A stretch of DNA of 64,000 bases from Sphingopyxis sp. PAMC25046. GTDB taxonomy: Bacteria > Pseudomonadota > Alphaproteobacteria > Sphingomonadales > Sphingomonadaceae. Location of the stretch: assembly GCF_004795895.1 (NCBI RefSeq), contig NZ_CP039250.1, positions 186,001 to 250,000 of the forward strand, given 5' to 3'. The notes under the pieces were generated by a model, which searched no databases, had not been told where the DNA came from, and was given only the letters and a program-made list of their open reading frames with translations. Made by a program: the position numbers and the translations under genes. Shown here piece after piece: positions 28,498-37,521 of this stretch (position 1 is its first letter; every line of letters starts with the position of its first letter).

Positions 28498-28592
28498 AAG
28501 CCCGGAACCACCGTCCTAAACCATTGATACAGTGCCGTCCGGCACCCGATTTTAAGCAGGCGCGCCTGCATGCCTTGATCTAGGGGATTTTC

Positions 28593-31478
28593 ATGGCTCG
28601 TTTTCATCGTTTCGCGGTCGCCCTTGCGCTGTCGACCTCGCTCGTCGCTGCCGCTCCGGCGCTCGCCAAGGCAAAGACTGCGGCCCCCGCGCCGACCGCC
28701 GACCTCGTCAAAGCGGTCGATATTCCCTACGAAGCCTTCACGCTCGACAATGGCCTGCGCGTCATCGTGCACGAGGATCGCAAGGCGCCGGTCGTCGCGG
28801 TGTCGGTGTGGTATCGCGTCGGGTCGAAGCACGAGCCCGCGGGCAAGACGGGCTTTGCGCACCTGTTCGAGCATCTGATGTTCAACGGCTCCGAAAACGC
28901 CCCCAATGATTTCTTCGAGCCGCTGCGCCAGGTCGGCGCGACCGATTTCAACGGCACGACCTTCCTCGACCGCACCAACTATTTCGAAACCGTGCCCACG
29001 GGTGCGCTCGACCTCGCACTGTTCCTCGAAAGCGACCGTATGGGGCATCTGCTCGGCGCGGTGACGCAGGAAAAGCTCGATAACCAGCGCGGCGTCGTCC
29101 AGAACGAAAAAAGGCAGGGCGACAATAATCCCTATGGGCTGCTGCGCTACGAGATTTTCGAGAATCTCTTTCCCAAGGGGCACCCCTATCATCACAGCAC
29201 GATCGGCTCGATGGCCGACCTCGACGCGGCGAGCCTCGACGATGTGAAAAATTGGTTCACCGACAATTACGGTCCGAACAACGCGGTGCTCGTCCTTGCG
29301 GGCGACATCGACGTGCCGACGGCGAAGGCGAAGGTCGGCGAATGGTTCGGCGACATCCCGCGCGGCCCCGAAATCAAGGCGCCCGCGACGGCGCTGCCGA
29401 CGCTGCCCGCGCCGCTCGCGAAGGAGGTCAAGGACCTGATCCCGACGACGCGCATCTACCGCATGTGGACGATGCCGGGGCTCAACGACGCCGAAGCGGT
29501 GCCGCTCCAGATGGCGATGTCGGTGCTCGGCGGGCTGTCCTCGTCGCGGCTCGACAATGCGCTCGTGCGCAAGGACCCGATCGCGGTCAGCGTCTCGGCG
29601 GGCGCGTCGCCGTTCGAGGATGCGGGGATCGTGCTGGTCCAGGCCGACGTCAAGGCGGGCGTCGATCCCGCGCATGTCGCGAAAAGGCTCGACGAGGAAA
29701 TCGCGGCCTTCCTTGCGAGCGGGCCGACCGCCGACGAATTGCAGCGTGCGACCGCCAGCTATCTGGGCGGCGCGATCTCGCAGCTCGAATCGGTCGGCGG
29801 TTTCGGCGGCAAGGCGGTGACGCTGGCCGAGGGCGCGCTCTATTCGAACGATCCCGCTTATTACAAGGTCGAGCTCGAGCGCCTCGCCAAGGCGACCCCC
29901 GAGCAGGTGCGCGACGCGGCGCGCAAATGGCTGTCGCGCCCGGCCTTTTCGCTGACCTATACCCCCGGTGAGCGCACCGAAGGCGGCGAAAATCGCGGTG
30001 GCGCGGTCGTCGCGGCGAAGGGCACGCCGGCGGTTCAGCCCGATCGCTACTGGAACCCGGCGCTCGGCGATGTCGGTCCCGACAGCGCGATCGGCGCGGC
30101 GACCTCGATCGCCGATCGTTCGCAATTTCCCGGCGTCACGGGGCTGAAGGCGCTCGAATTCCCCGAGATCGAACGCGCGAAGCTCAAGAACGGGATCGAG
30201 GTGGTGTTCGCGCGCCGCACGACAGTACCGACGGTCAATGTCCAGGTGAGCTTCGACGCCGGCTATGCCGCCGATCCGCGCAGCGCGCTCGGCACCCAGT
30301 CGCTGATGCTCAGCCTGATGGACGAGGGCACGACCAGCCTCGATTCGATCGCCTTTGCCGAAGCGAAGGAGCGGCTCGGTGCGCAGACTTATGGCTATGC
30401 CGACGCCGACGAAACCGCGCTCGGGCTGTTCGCGCTCAAGCCGAATTTGCGCGCGTCGCTCGCGCTGCTCGCCGATTATGTGCGCAATCCGGCCTTCGAC
30501 GCGAAGGAACTGGAGCGCGTGCGCGCGCAGCAGCTCAACCGGCTGAAGGCCGAACTCAACGAGCCGCGCGCGATCGCCAGCCGCGTGTTGATGCCCGCGT
30601 TGTACGGCGCCGGGCACCCCTATGGGATTCCGCCCTCGGGCCTCGGCAATGCGGAGGCGGTGACCGCGGCGACGCGCGACCAGCTCGCGGCTTTCCATTC
30701 GGCGTGGATTCGTCCCGACAATGCGCGGATTTTCGTCGTCGGCGACACGACGCTCGCCGAGGTGAAGAAGGAACTCGACACCGCGTTCGGCGACTGGAAA
30801 GCGCCGGCGACGCCAAAGCCGACGAAGCATTTCGAGGTCACCGTCCCCAAGCCGCAGCCGCGCATCCTGCTCGTCGACCGGCCCAAGGCGCCGCAATCGG
30901 TGATCCTCGCGGGCAAGGTGCTCGATGCCAAGGGCGGCGACGGGCTGGAAGTGTTGCGCGCGGCGAACGACATCTTTGGCGGCAATTTCCTGTCGCGCTT
31001 CAACATGAACCTGCGCGAGACGAAGGGCTGGTCCTATGGCGTGCGCACAAGCGTGTCGGGTGAAAAAAACCGCGTCAACTGGATCGCTTCGGCGCCGGTG
31101 CAGGCCGACCGCACCGGCGATTCGATCAAGGAACTGCAAAGCGACCTCAAGGCCTTCCTCGGCGAGAAGGGCGTGACCAAGGAGGAATTGCAGCGCACCG
31201 TGAACGGCAGTGTCCGCGAACTGCCGGGCAGTTTCGAAACCTCAAGCGACGTGCTCGGGGGGCTGCGTGCGATCGTCAAATTCGATCGTCCCGACGATTA
31301 TTACGAGAAGCTGCCCGCGACCTATGAGGCGATGACGCCCGAAGCATTGGATGCGGCGGCACGGGAGGCGCTCAGCACCGACGATCTCGTCTATGTCGTC
31401 GTCGGCGACGCCGCGGTGGTGAAACCGCAGCTTGACGGATTGGGTCTGCCCGTGGAAACGGTGTCTCCCGCTAACTAA
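28593..31478 (+). CDS. Exported M16 family zinc peptidase (two-domain insulinase-like)
   Basis: A 961-residue exported protein with a signal peptide cut near ALA. The first M16 domain has the inverted zinc motif HLFEH (His90, Glu93, His94) and the third ligand Glu in VVQNEKRQGDN. The second half, from about residue 515, is a second M16 module without the zinc motif, as usual for subunit-fused pitrilysin-like enzymes. It is expected to degrade peptides in the periplasm. The gene is followed 26 bases later by a small conserved gene and probably cotranscribed with it. Confidence 0.93.
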   Translation: MARFHRFAVALALSTSLVAAAPALAKAKTAAPAPTADLVKAVDIPYEAFTLDNGLRVIVHEDRKAPVVAVSVWYRVGSKHEPAGKTGFAHLFEHLMFNGSENAPNDFFEPLRQVGATDFNGTTFLDRTNYFETVPTGALDLALFLESDRMGHLLGAVTQEKLDNQRGVVQNEKRQGDNNPYGLLRYEIFENLFPKGHPYHHSTIGSMADLDAASLDDVKNWFTDNYGPNNAVLVLAGDIDVPTAKAKVGEWFGDIPRGPEIKAPATALPTLPAPLAKEVKDLIPTTRIYRMWTMPGLNDAEAVPLQMAMSVLGGLSSSRLDNALVRKDPIAVSVSAGASPFEDAGIVLVQADVKAGVDPAHVAKRLDEEIAAFLASGPTADELQRATASYLGGAISQLESVGGFGGKAVTLAEGALYSNDPAYYKVELERLAKATPEQVRDAARKWLSRPAFSLTYTPGERTEGGENRGGAVVAAKGTPAVQPDRYWNPALGDVGPDSAIGAATSIADRSQFPGVTGLKALEFPEIERAKLKNGIEVVFARRTTVPTVNVQVSFDAGYAADPRSALGTQSLMLSLMDEGTTSLDSIAFAEAKERLGAQTYGYADADETALGLFALKPNLRASLALLADYVRNPAFDAKELERVRAQQLNRLKAELNEPRAIASRVLMPALYGAGHPYGIPPSGLGNAEAVTAATRDQLAAFHSAWIRPDNARIFVVGDTTLAEVKKELDTAFGDWKAPATPKPTKHFEVTVPKPQPRILLVDRPKAPQSVILAGKVLDAKGGDGLEVLRAANDIFGGNFLSRFNMNLRETKGWSYGVRTSVSGEKNRVNWIASAPVQADRTGDSIKELQSDLKAFLGEKGVTKEELQRTVNGSVRELPGSFETSSDVLGGLRAIVKFDRPDDYYEKLPATYEAMTPEALDAAAREALSTDDLVYVVVGDAAVVKPQLDGLGLPVETVSPAN

Positions 31479-31504
31479 CATCAGTTTCAGTAAGGAGAGC
31501 GCAG

Positions 31505-31807
31505 ATGTCCCAAGTCGATGGCAGCTATGATTGCGTCACCAAGTCGCCGATGGGCGATCAGAAGTCGGTTTTCACCGTCACCAGCAACGGCGACAGCTTC
31601 ACCGGCCAGAATGCCGGCGCGATGGGGTCGCTCGATGTCGAAAATGGCAAGGTCGACGGCAACAAGCTGAGCTGGACCATGAACATGAAGGTGCCGATGC
31701 CGATGACGCTCGAATGCGAAGCGACGATCGACGGCGACGCGCTGACGGGCACGATCAAGGCCGGCGCGTTCGGTTCGATGGCGATGACCGGCACGCGCCA
31801 GGCCTGA
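31505..31807 (+). CDS. Conserved small beta-rich protein of unknown function
   Basis: A 100-residue protein without signal peptide, made mostly of beta strands with Gly/Met-rich turns: DGSYDCVTKSPMGDQKSVFT, GSLDVENGKVDGNKLSWTM, and TLECEATIDGDALTGTIKAG. It looks like a small lipocalin-like or SCP2-associated barrel, but no function can be assigned. GGAGAG lies a few bases before the ATG at 31505. It is followed by a strong terminator, so it is the last gene of the M16 unit. Confidence 0.75.
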   Translation: MSQVDGSYDCVTKSPMGDQKSVFTVTSNGDSFTGQNAGAMGSLDVENGKVDGNKLSWTMNMKVPMPMTLECEATIDGDALTGTIKAGAFGSMAMTGTRQA

Positions 31808-31828
31808 CCCGCCCACCGGCAACAAGCG

Positions 31829-31857
31829 AAGGGCCGTCCTATCGGGCGGCCCTTTTG
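31829..31857 (+). terminator. Rho-independent terminator after 31505-31807
   Basis: AAGGGCCGTCC pairs with GGGCGGCCCTT (one G-T pair) around TATC, followed by TTTT. Clear canonical structure. Confidence 0.9.
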
Positions 31858-31927
31858 CTTTGCATAGCAATGTCCTTTCACCTTGGGGGCTATCCAAAGC
31901 GGCGGCTTGGGCGCATAGGCTGCTGCG

Positions 31928-33172
31928 ATGCACAAGCCGGCCCAATCCCCCCAACGGAGCCTGCCGGGCGACCGGGAAATGGTGGTCATGATGGCGATGG
32001 TCATGGCGCTCAATGCGCTCGCCATCGATTCGATGTTGCCCGCGCTGCCGGCGATCGGCGAGGCGCTGGGCGTCACCGTCGCCAATGATCGTCAGCATGT
32101 CATCTCGATCTATCTGCTCGGAATCGGTTTCGGATCGCTGCTCTATGGTCCGCTTTCGGACCGTTTCGGGCGCAAGGGCGTGCTTGTCCCGGCGCTCTTC
32201 GCCTATCTGGCGCTGTCGATCGGCTGCGGGCTCGCGACGAGTTTCGAAATGCTGCTCGCGCTGCGTTTCGTTCACGGGCTGGTCAGCGCCGCGCTCGGCG
32301 TCATCGTCGTTGCGGTGATCCGCGACCTGTTCGCGGGTGACGCGATGGCGAAGCGACTGTCGCTGATATTCCTCGTCTTCATGATCGTGCCGATCATTGC
32401 GCCGACGATCGGCGCGGGCATCGCCGCTGTGGCGGGCTGGCGCGCGATCTTCATCGTGCTCGCGGTGATGTCGATCGTGATGCTGTTCTGGCTCCGGCGC
32501 CTGCCTGAAACGCTCGATCCCGCTGACGTGCGTCCTCTCGACTTCAAGACGATGGTCGCGGGCTGGGCAACGGTGACGCGGCACCGCCGCGCCGCGGGCT
32601 ATATGATCGCATCGGGGATGATGCAGGGCGCGCTCTACGGCTATCTCAACAGCAGCGAGCAGATCATCGCCGAGGTGTTCGGCGCGCGCGCGATGTTCCC
32701 GTTGATCTTCGCCATCGTCGCCGTCGGCATCGCGATCGCCAATTTCTCGAACGCCGCGATCGTCGAACGTTTCGGCGCGCGGCGCGTGTCGCAGTCGGCG
32801 GTCCTCGCCTTCATGGCGACGTCGATCCTGCAGATCGTTGCGGCATTGAGCGGCGCCGAGACTCTGTGGATGTTCACCGCGCTGATGATGGTCAACGTCG
32901 GTCTCGTCGGCTTCATCGGCAGCAATTTCGGGTCGATCGCGATGGAGGATTTCGGCCATATGGCGGGCGTAGCCTCCTCCTATCAGAGCTTCGCCAAGAC
33001 GCTGCTCGCGGCGACCGTCGGCGCGACGATCGGCCAGCAATATGACGGCACGACGCTGCCGCTCGCCTATGCTTTCCTGATCAGCGCCGTGGTCGGCCTC
33101 GCGCTCGTTTTCTGGGCCGAACGCGGCAAGCTGTTCACGCGCCCCGGAACCGCACCGCGCACGCCCTTTTGA
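31928..33172 (+). CDS. Bcr/CflA family drug efflux (MFS) transporter
   Basis: A 414-residue inner-membrane protein with 12 hydrophobic helices. Family marks are ALAIDSMLPALPAIGEAL in the first helix, the MFS loop motif YGPLSDRFGRKGVLV after helix 2, and RFVHGLVSAALGVIVVAVIRDLF with the conserved Arg. H+-driven efflux of small compounds is expected; the substrate is unknown. Start at 31928 is the first ATG before the membrane domain. It is preceded by a terminator and followed by a full repeat copy. Confidence 0.9.
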   Translation: MHKPAQSPQRSLPGDREMVVMMAMVMALNALAIDSMLPALPAIGEALGVTVANDRQHVISIYLLGIGFGSLLYGPLSDRFGRKGVLVPALFAYLALSIGCGLATSFEMLLALRFVHGLVSAALGVIVVAVIRDLFAGDAMAKRLSLIFLVFMIVPIIAPTIGAGIAAVAGWRAIFIVLAVMSIVMLFWLRRLPETLDPADVRPLDFKTMVAGWATVTRHRRAAGYMIASGMMQGALYGYLNSSEQIIAEVFGARAMFPLIFAIVAVGIAIANFSNAAIVERFGARRVSQSAVLAFMATSILQIVAALSGAETLWMFTALMMVNVGLVGFIGSNFGSIAMEDFGHMAGVASSYQSFAKTLLAATVGATIGQQYDGTTLPLAYAFLISAVVGLALVFWAERGKLFTRPGTAPRTPF

Positions 33173-33192
33173 CGGGGGGGTATAAGGGCGAC

Positions 33193-33470
33193 TTTGGGGT
33201 GGTGAACTGTCGTTGCTCTCCTCCACTTCCGTCATCCCGGGCTTGACCCGGGATCCCGTTTTTTGGGGCGTCGACCGGTCTTCGGCATCAAGCGGGACCC
33301 CGGATCAAGTCCGGGGTGACGAACGAGGAAATATCCTCCCTGTGGCGAAGCCATGGGGAGGCGGCAGCGCGAAGCGCTGACGGAGGGGCTCATGGCGCAA
33401 CGTCGCGGCCCCTCCACCACCGCCTGCGGCGGCGGTCCCCCTCCCCATCGCTTCGCGACAGGAAGGATTT
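33193..33470. repeat. Interspersed palindromic repeat, full copy (copy C)
   Basis: A 278-base element almost identical to 18204-18481, differing at only a few positions. Module 1 is a long inverted repeat and module 2 has short hairpins. Together with the hairpin at 33524-33545 it fills the 396-base gap between the efflux gene and the amino acid permease; no gene is seen in it. Confidence 0.92.
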
Positions 33471-33523
33471 AATGGCAGCAATCGGTCGATTGCCGCCATC
33501 GCCTTATCCAAAAAGCCAAAAAG

Positions 33524-33550
33524 AAAGGGGGCCGAAGCCCCCTTTCCCTT
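33524..33550 (-). terminator. Rho-independent terminator of the amino acid permease
   Basis: AAAGGGGGC and GCCCCCTTT form a nine-base stem around CGAA. On the minus strand it is followed by CTTTTT, on the plus strand by CCCTTTTTT, so it may work in both directions. Confidence 0.88.
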
Positions 33551-33568
33551 TTTTGATCGTCCGAACCG

Positions 33569-35107
33569 TCAGCTGAACGACGGTGCCGGCGGAACCGGCG
33601 GCGGCGGGGCGTCGCTGTCGTCCTCGTGGACCTCGACATGTCCCAAGCCCACATGGCTGCGCTTGCGGCTGTAGACGAAGTAGACGACCAGCCCGACAGC
33701 GGCCCAGATCAGGAAGAGGTTGATGCTCTTCTGGTCGAGGTTGAAGAAGAGGTAGAGGCAGCCCGCGATCGCAATCGGCGCCGTGACATAGATTGCCGGC
33801 GTGCGGAACGGGCGGTGACGGCCGGGATCGGTGCGGCGGATCACCATCACCGCGATCGACACTGCGGCAAAGGCGAAGAGCGTGCCCGAGTTCGAGATGT
33901 TCGCCAGCTGCCCCACAGGGAAGAAGGCGGCGAACAGCGCGACCGCGATGCCCGTGATGATCGTGATCACGTGCGGCGTGTTGAACTTCGGATGGATCTT
34001 CGAGAAGGCTTGCGGCAGCAGCCCGTCGCGGCTCATCACGAAGAAGATGCGGGTCTGGCCGAACATCATCATCAGGATGACCGACGGCAGCGCGAGGCCG
34101 GCGGCGAGGCCGATCAAATTGCCGATCTGCGGCCAGCCGATTTCGCGCAGCGTCCACGCGAGCGCTTCCTTCGAGCAGACCACCGCCTGATCGCCGATCG
34201 CGCCGCACGCGGCCGCGAGTTCGCGGCTGCCGGGTTCGAGCGCATGGCCCGCGGCGGCGTCGATCCCGACCGGCTGCGCGCCGACGGTGCCGATGACGCC
34301 GGCGGCGACGAGCAGGTAGAAGATGGTGCAGATGGCGAGGCTGCCGATCAGGCCGATCGGCATGTTGCGCTGCGGGTTCTTGGTTTCCTCGGCCGCGGTC
34401 GAAACCGCGTCGAAGCCGACATAGGCGAAGAAGATCGATGCCGCGGCGGCGCCGATCCCGCCGATGCCGAGCGGCGCGAAGGGCTCGAACTTCTCCATAT
34501 TCATCACCGGCAGGGCGAGGATGATGAAGAGCGTCAGCGCGGCGACCTTGATCACGACGAGGATTGCGTTGACCGTCGCCGATTCGCGCGTCCCGATGAC
34601 GAGGAGGAAGGTCACCAATCCGGCGATGAACATCGCGGGCAGGTTGATCATGCCGCCGTCGAACGGCCCGAGCACGAATTTCGCGGGTATGTCGAGCCCG
34701 AAACTATGTTCGATCAACCCGACGACATAGCCCGACCAGCCCACCGACACCGCGCCTGCGGCCACCGCATATTCGAGGATCAGCGCCCAGCCGACCATCC
34801 AGGCGATCAGCTCGCCCATCACGGCATAGCTATAGGTGTAGGCCGAACCCGAAACGGGGACCATCGAGGCCATTTCGGCGTAGCAGAGCGCGGCGAAGGC
34901 GCAGACGAAACCGGCTATGATGAAGCTGATCATCATGCCGGGGCCCGCCTTTTGCGCGGCTTCCGCGGTCAGCACGAAAATCCCGGTCCCGATCACGGCG
35001 CCGATCCCCAGCATCGTAAGCTGGAAAGCGCCGAGCGTGCGCGTAAGCGATTTCTTTTCCGCTGTCGCCAAAATGGCATCCAACGGCTTTACGCGGTCAA
35101 ATAGCAT
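33569..35107 (-). CDS. APC-family cationic/basic amino acid permease
   Basis: A 512-residue inner-membrane transporter with at least 12 helices. It shows the APC pattern: LTMLGIGAVIGTGIFVLT in helix 1, GPGMMISFIIAGFVCAFAALCYAE, FFAYVGFDAVSTAAEETKNPQRNMP in helix 6 and MMMFGQTRIFFVMSRDGLLP. These match the bacterial CAT subfamily, which takes up amino acids with protons; the substrate is not shown. A cytoplasmic C-terminal tail of about 30 residues is Pro/Asp-rich (HVEVHEDDSDAPPPP). Transcribed on its own, toward the repeat. Confidence 0.92.
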   Translation of the reverse strand: MLFDRVKPLDAILATAEKKSLTRTLGAFQLTMLGIGAVIGTGIFVLTAEAAQKAGPGMMISFIIAGFVCAFAALCYAEMASMVPVSGSAYTYSYAVMGELIAWMVGWALILEYAVAAGAVSVGWSGYVVGLIEHSFGLDIPAKFVLGPFDGGMINLPAMFIAGLVTFLLVIGTRESATVNAILVVIKVAALTLFIILALPVMNMEKFEPFAPLGIGGIGAAAASIFFAYVGFDAVSTAAEETKNPQRNMPIGLIGSLAICTIFYLLVAAGVIGTVGAQPVGIDAAAGHALEPGSRELAAACGAIGDQAVVCSKEALAWTLREIGWPQIGNLIGLAAGLALPSVILMMMFGQTRIFFVMSRDGLLPQAFSKIHPKFNTPHVITIITGIAVALFAAFFPVGQLANISNSGTLFAFAAVSIAVMVIRRTDPGRHRPFRTPAIYVTAPIAIAGCLYLFFNLDQKSINLFLIWAAVGLVVYFVYSRKRSHVGLGHVEVHEDDSDAPPPPVPPAPSFS

Positions 35108-35208
35108 GTTCTTCCCCTTTGGAGCGGCTGAGCTGCCGCCCGTCTCATGGCGGGGCAGACTAGCCGCTCCGCGCGTCAGCGCAACTTAATTTCAGGGGGC
35201 AACCCGGC

Positions 35209-37350
35209 TTACCGTACCGTAAAGCGCACACGGTCAATCATTCGGCCGCCTGGATCAATCAGCGCGAGCATATGTGCGCCCGGGCGGGGCAATATTTGTT
35301 GCCCGGCGTCGGCATCGCCGAGCGGCTTTTTGTCAAGGATCAGCCGGTATCCGGCGACCGATCCGCTGACCGTGACCGCGAGCCGCTGGCGATCAATCGG
35401 AATGTCGGGGTCGAGCGCATAGACGCTGCCGCTGACCGGGCTGGTGATGCGCGGACGGCGCGCGGCCTGCGGCGCGGCCGCCATCTCGGTTTGCGCAGTA
35501 CCGGTAAGGAAATATTCGCGGCGCGGCGGCTCGCGCGTGCCGGGGAGGCTGACCTGCCGCAGCTCGACGCCGCCCGGCATTTTCGGTGGCTGGCCGGGTC
35601 TCCCCGCATGGAGCGCCATCATCACGTCGCGCCACACCGGCGCGGCGCCCGAGGTGCCCGAGACGGCGCGCATCGAATCGCCCTCGAGATTGCCGACCCA
35701 TACCGCGACGGTGAAACGGTCCGAATAGCCGATGCACCAATTGTCGCGCATGCCTTTCGAGGTGCCGGTCTTGGCGGCCGCCCAGAAAGGGAGGCGGAGT
35801 GCGCTGTCGGCGCCGAAGGCGTCGGCGCGGGCCGAGGCGTCGGCGAGAATGTCGCCGACGATGAAGGCGGCGGCGGGGTTGACGATCGCGCGCGCTTCTT
35901 CACCATCTTTGCGCATATCGCCGAAGTGGACCGGCGACCACTTGCCCATATTCGCCAATGTCCTGAAGGCGTTGGCTTGTTCGACAAGCGACACTTCGGC
36001 CGAGCCCAAGGCAAGCGAGAAGCCGTAATATTCGCCGTCCTCGACCAGGCCGTGATAGCCGAGCGCCCACAGGCGGTCGCGGAACTGCTGGACGTCGTCG
36101 ATGATGAGCGTGCGCACCGCGGGGACGTTGAGCGACGAGGCGAGCGCGTGGCGGACGCTGACCGGCCCCTTGAAGCTGCGGTCGTAATTTTTGGGGACGT
36201 AGAGCCCCGAGGCGGTGTCGAGCTGAACTGGGCTGTCTTCGAGGATCGACGCGGCGGTGAGCCAACCATGCTCGATCACCTGCGCATAGAGATGCGGTTT
36301 GAGCGTCGAGCCCGCTTGCCGCCGCGCATTGGCGCCGTCGACCTGCGCGGCGGTGGATCCGAGGCCGACGCCGCCGACATAGGCGAGCACTTCGCCGGTC
36401 GCGTTGTCGAGCACCACGACCGCGCCGTCGCGGACGCGGTTCGCGCCGAGCCCCGCGAGCTGGCGGCGCAGCGCGACGATCGCAGCGGTCTGGATGCGGC
36501 GGTCGATCGTCGTCGTGACGCGCTTGCCGGGCTTGTCGAGCAGGCGGACGGCAAGGTGTGGCGCGAGGCCGGGGTCGAAGCGTGCGGCATGTTCGCCCGA
36601 GACGAGCGTCGCGGCGGCGGCGCGGATCGCCGAACAGTCGCGCGTCCCCGCGACGCGGCACGCGCGGCGGCCGAGTGCTTCGGCGCCCGCAGCGGGGTTG
36701 GGAAGTAGCCCCGCGAACAGCGCGGCGTCGGTGTGGTTCATCTGGGCGGGCTTCTTGCCGAACAGGCTTTGCGCGCCCGCGCCGATGCCCTGCGCCTCGC
36801 CGCGCAAGGGCAGAAGATTGAAATAGGCCTCGAGCATCTGTTCGTGCGACCAGTTTGCCGCGAGCGCCTGTCCCGCGCGCATCTGACGGATCTTGGTGCG
36901 CCAGTCGCGCTGGCCCGGCTGCGCGAGGCCGGGGTCGAGGAAGGCCGCGAGCTGCATCGCGAGCGTCGAGGCGCCGCGCGAGCTGCCGCCGGTCTCCCCC
37001 CTTGTCAGGCGCGCGCGGACGGCGCTCGCGACCGCGAGCCAGTCGACCCCGGCGTGCGACCAGAAACGCCGGTCCTCGGCGTTCACCACTGCGTCGCGGA
37101 CGGCGGGGCTGATGTCGCCGAGCGGCACCCACGCGAGGCGGCGGCGTTCGAAATCGACGCGCTCGCTGTCGAGGAGCTGGCCGTCGCGGTCGTAGAGCCA
37201 GGCTTCGCTGGCGCGCCAGTCGGCGCGCACTTTCTCATACTCCGGCAGCGCGGGTGGGCGCGTGACAAGGTGCGCGGCGGTGACGAGGACGAGCAGGGTC
37301 AGGGCCGTCCACGCCAGTGCATCGAACCAGCGGCGTTTGCCGGGCATCAT
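35209..37350 (-). CDS. pbpC: Penicillin-binding protein 1C
   Basis: A 713-residue inner-membrane peptidoglycan synthase. After a membrane anchor (about 10-28) comes the glycosyltransferase domain with the catalytic Glu92 in AVVNAEDRRFWSHAG and the block GASTLAMQLAAFL. The transpeptidase domain has SxxK at Ser348 (AGSTLKP), SxN as SSLN, and KTGTS near residue 540. The PBP1C-specific C-terminal beta domain follows (about 610-713). All catalytic motifs are intact. It lies directly downstream of the alpha-2-macroglobulin gene on the same strand, the usual pairing of these two genes. Confidence 0.95.
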   Translation of the reverse strand: MMPGKRRWFDALAWTALTLLVLVTAAHLVTRPPALPEYEKVRADWRASEAWLYDRDGQLLDSERVDFERRRLAWVPLGDISPAVRDAVVNAEDRRFWSHAGVDWLAVASAVRARLTRGETGGSSRGASTLAMQLAAFLDPGLAQPGQRDWRTKIRQMRAGQALAANWSHEQMLEAYFNLLPLRGEAQGIGAGAQSLFGKKPAQMNHTDAALFAGLLPNPAAGAEALGRRACRVAGTRDCSAIRAAAATLVSGEHAARFDPGLAPHLAVRLLDKPGKRVTTTIDRRIQTAAIVALRRQLAGLGANRVRDGAVVVLDNATGEVLAYVGGVGLGSTAAQVDGANARRQAGSTLKPHLYAQVIEHGWLTAASILEDSPVQLDTASGLYVPKNYDRSFKGPVSVRHALASSLNVPAVRTLIIDDVQQFRDRLWALGYHGLVEDGEYYGFSLALGSAEVSLVEQANAFRTLANMGKWSPVHFGDMRKDGEEARAIVNPAAAFIVGDILADASARADAFGADSALRLPFWAAAKTGTSKGMRDNWCIGYSDRFTVAVWVGNLEGDSMRAVSGTSGAAPVWRDVMMALHAGRPGQPPKMPGGVELRQVSLPGTREPPRREYFLTGTAQTEMAAAPQAARRPRITSPVSGSVYALDPDIPIDRQRLAVTVSGSVAGYRLILDKKPLGDADAGQQILPRPGAHMLALIDPGGRMIDRVRFTVR

Positions 37351-37367
37351 TGTTTGAGAGGCCCAAC

Positions 37368-37502
37368 AAATCCTCTCCGTGCCGCAGGCATGGGGAGGGG
37401 GACCATCCGAAGGATGGTGGAGGGGCCGGGGTCGTGCGCCAAAAGCCCCTCCGTCAGCGCTTCACGCTGCCACCTCCCCATCGCCGCGCGACAGGGAGGA
37501 TC
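37368..37502 (-). repeat. Interspersed repeat, module 2 only, inverted (copy E)
   Basis: Matches the second module of the repeats at 18204 and 33193 in opposite orientation, without module 1. Sequence has diverged but the short hairpins are kept with compensating changes (TGCC-GCA-GGCA, TCGC-GCG-GCGA, CCATCC-GGATGG). It lies between the alpha-2-macroglobulin and pbpC genes. Confidence 0.85.
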
Positions 37503-37521
37503 TTGTTGGAGTGCTGTCTGA

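Noticed and set aside
28485..31139. An 884-codon open frame antisense to the M16 peptidase
   Set aside because: No recognisable domain, extreme Arg and Gly content, and full overlap with a well-supported gene.
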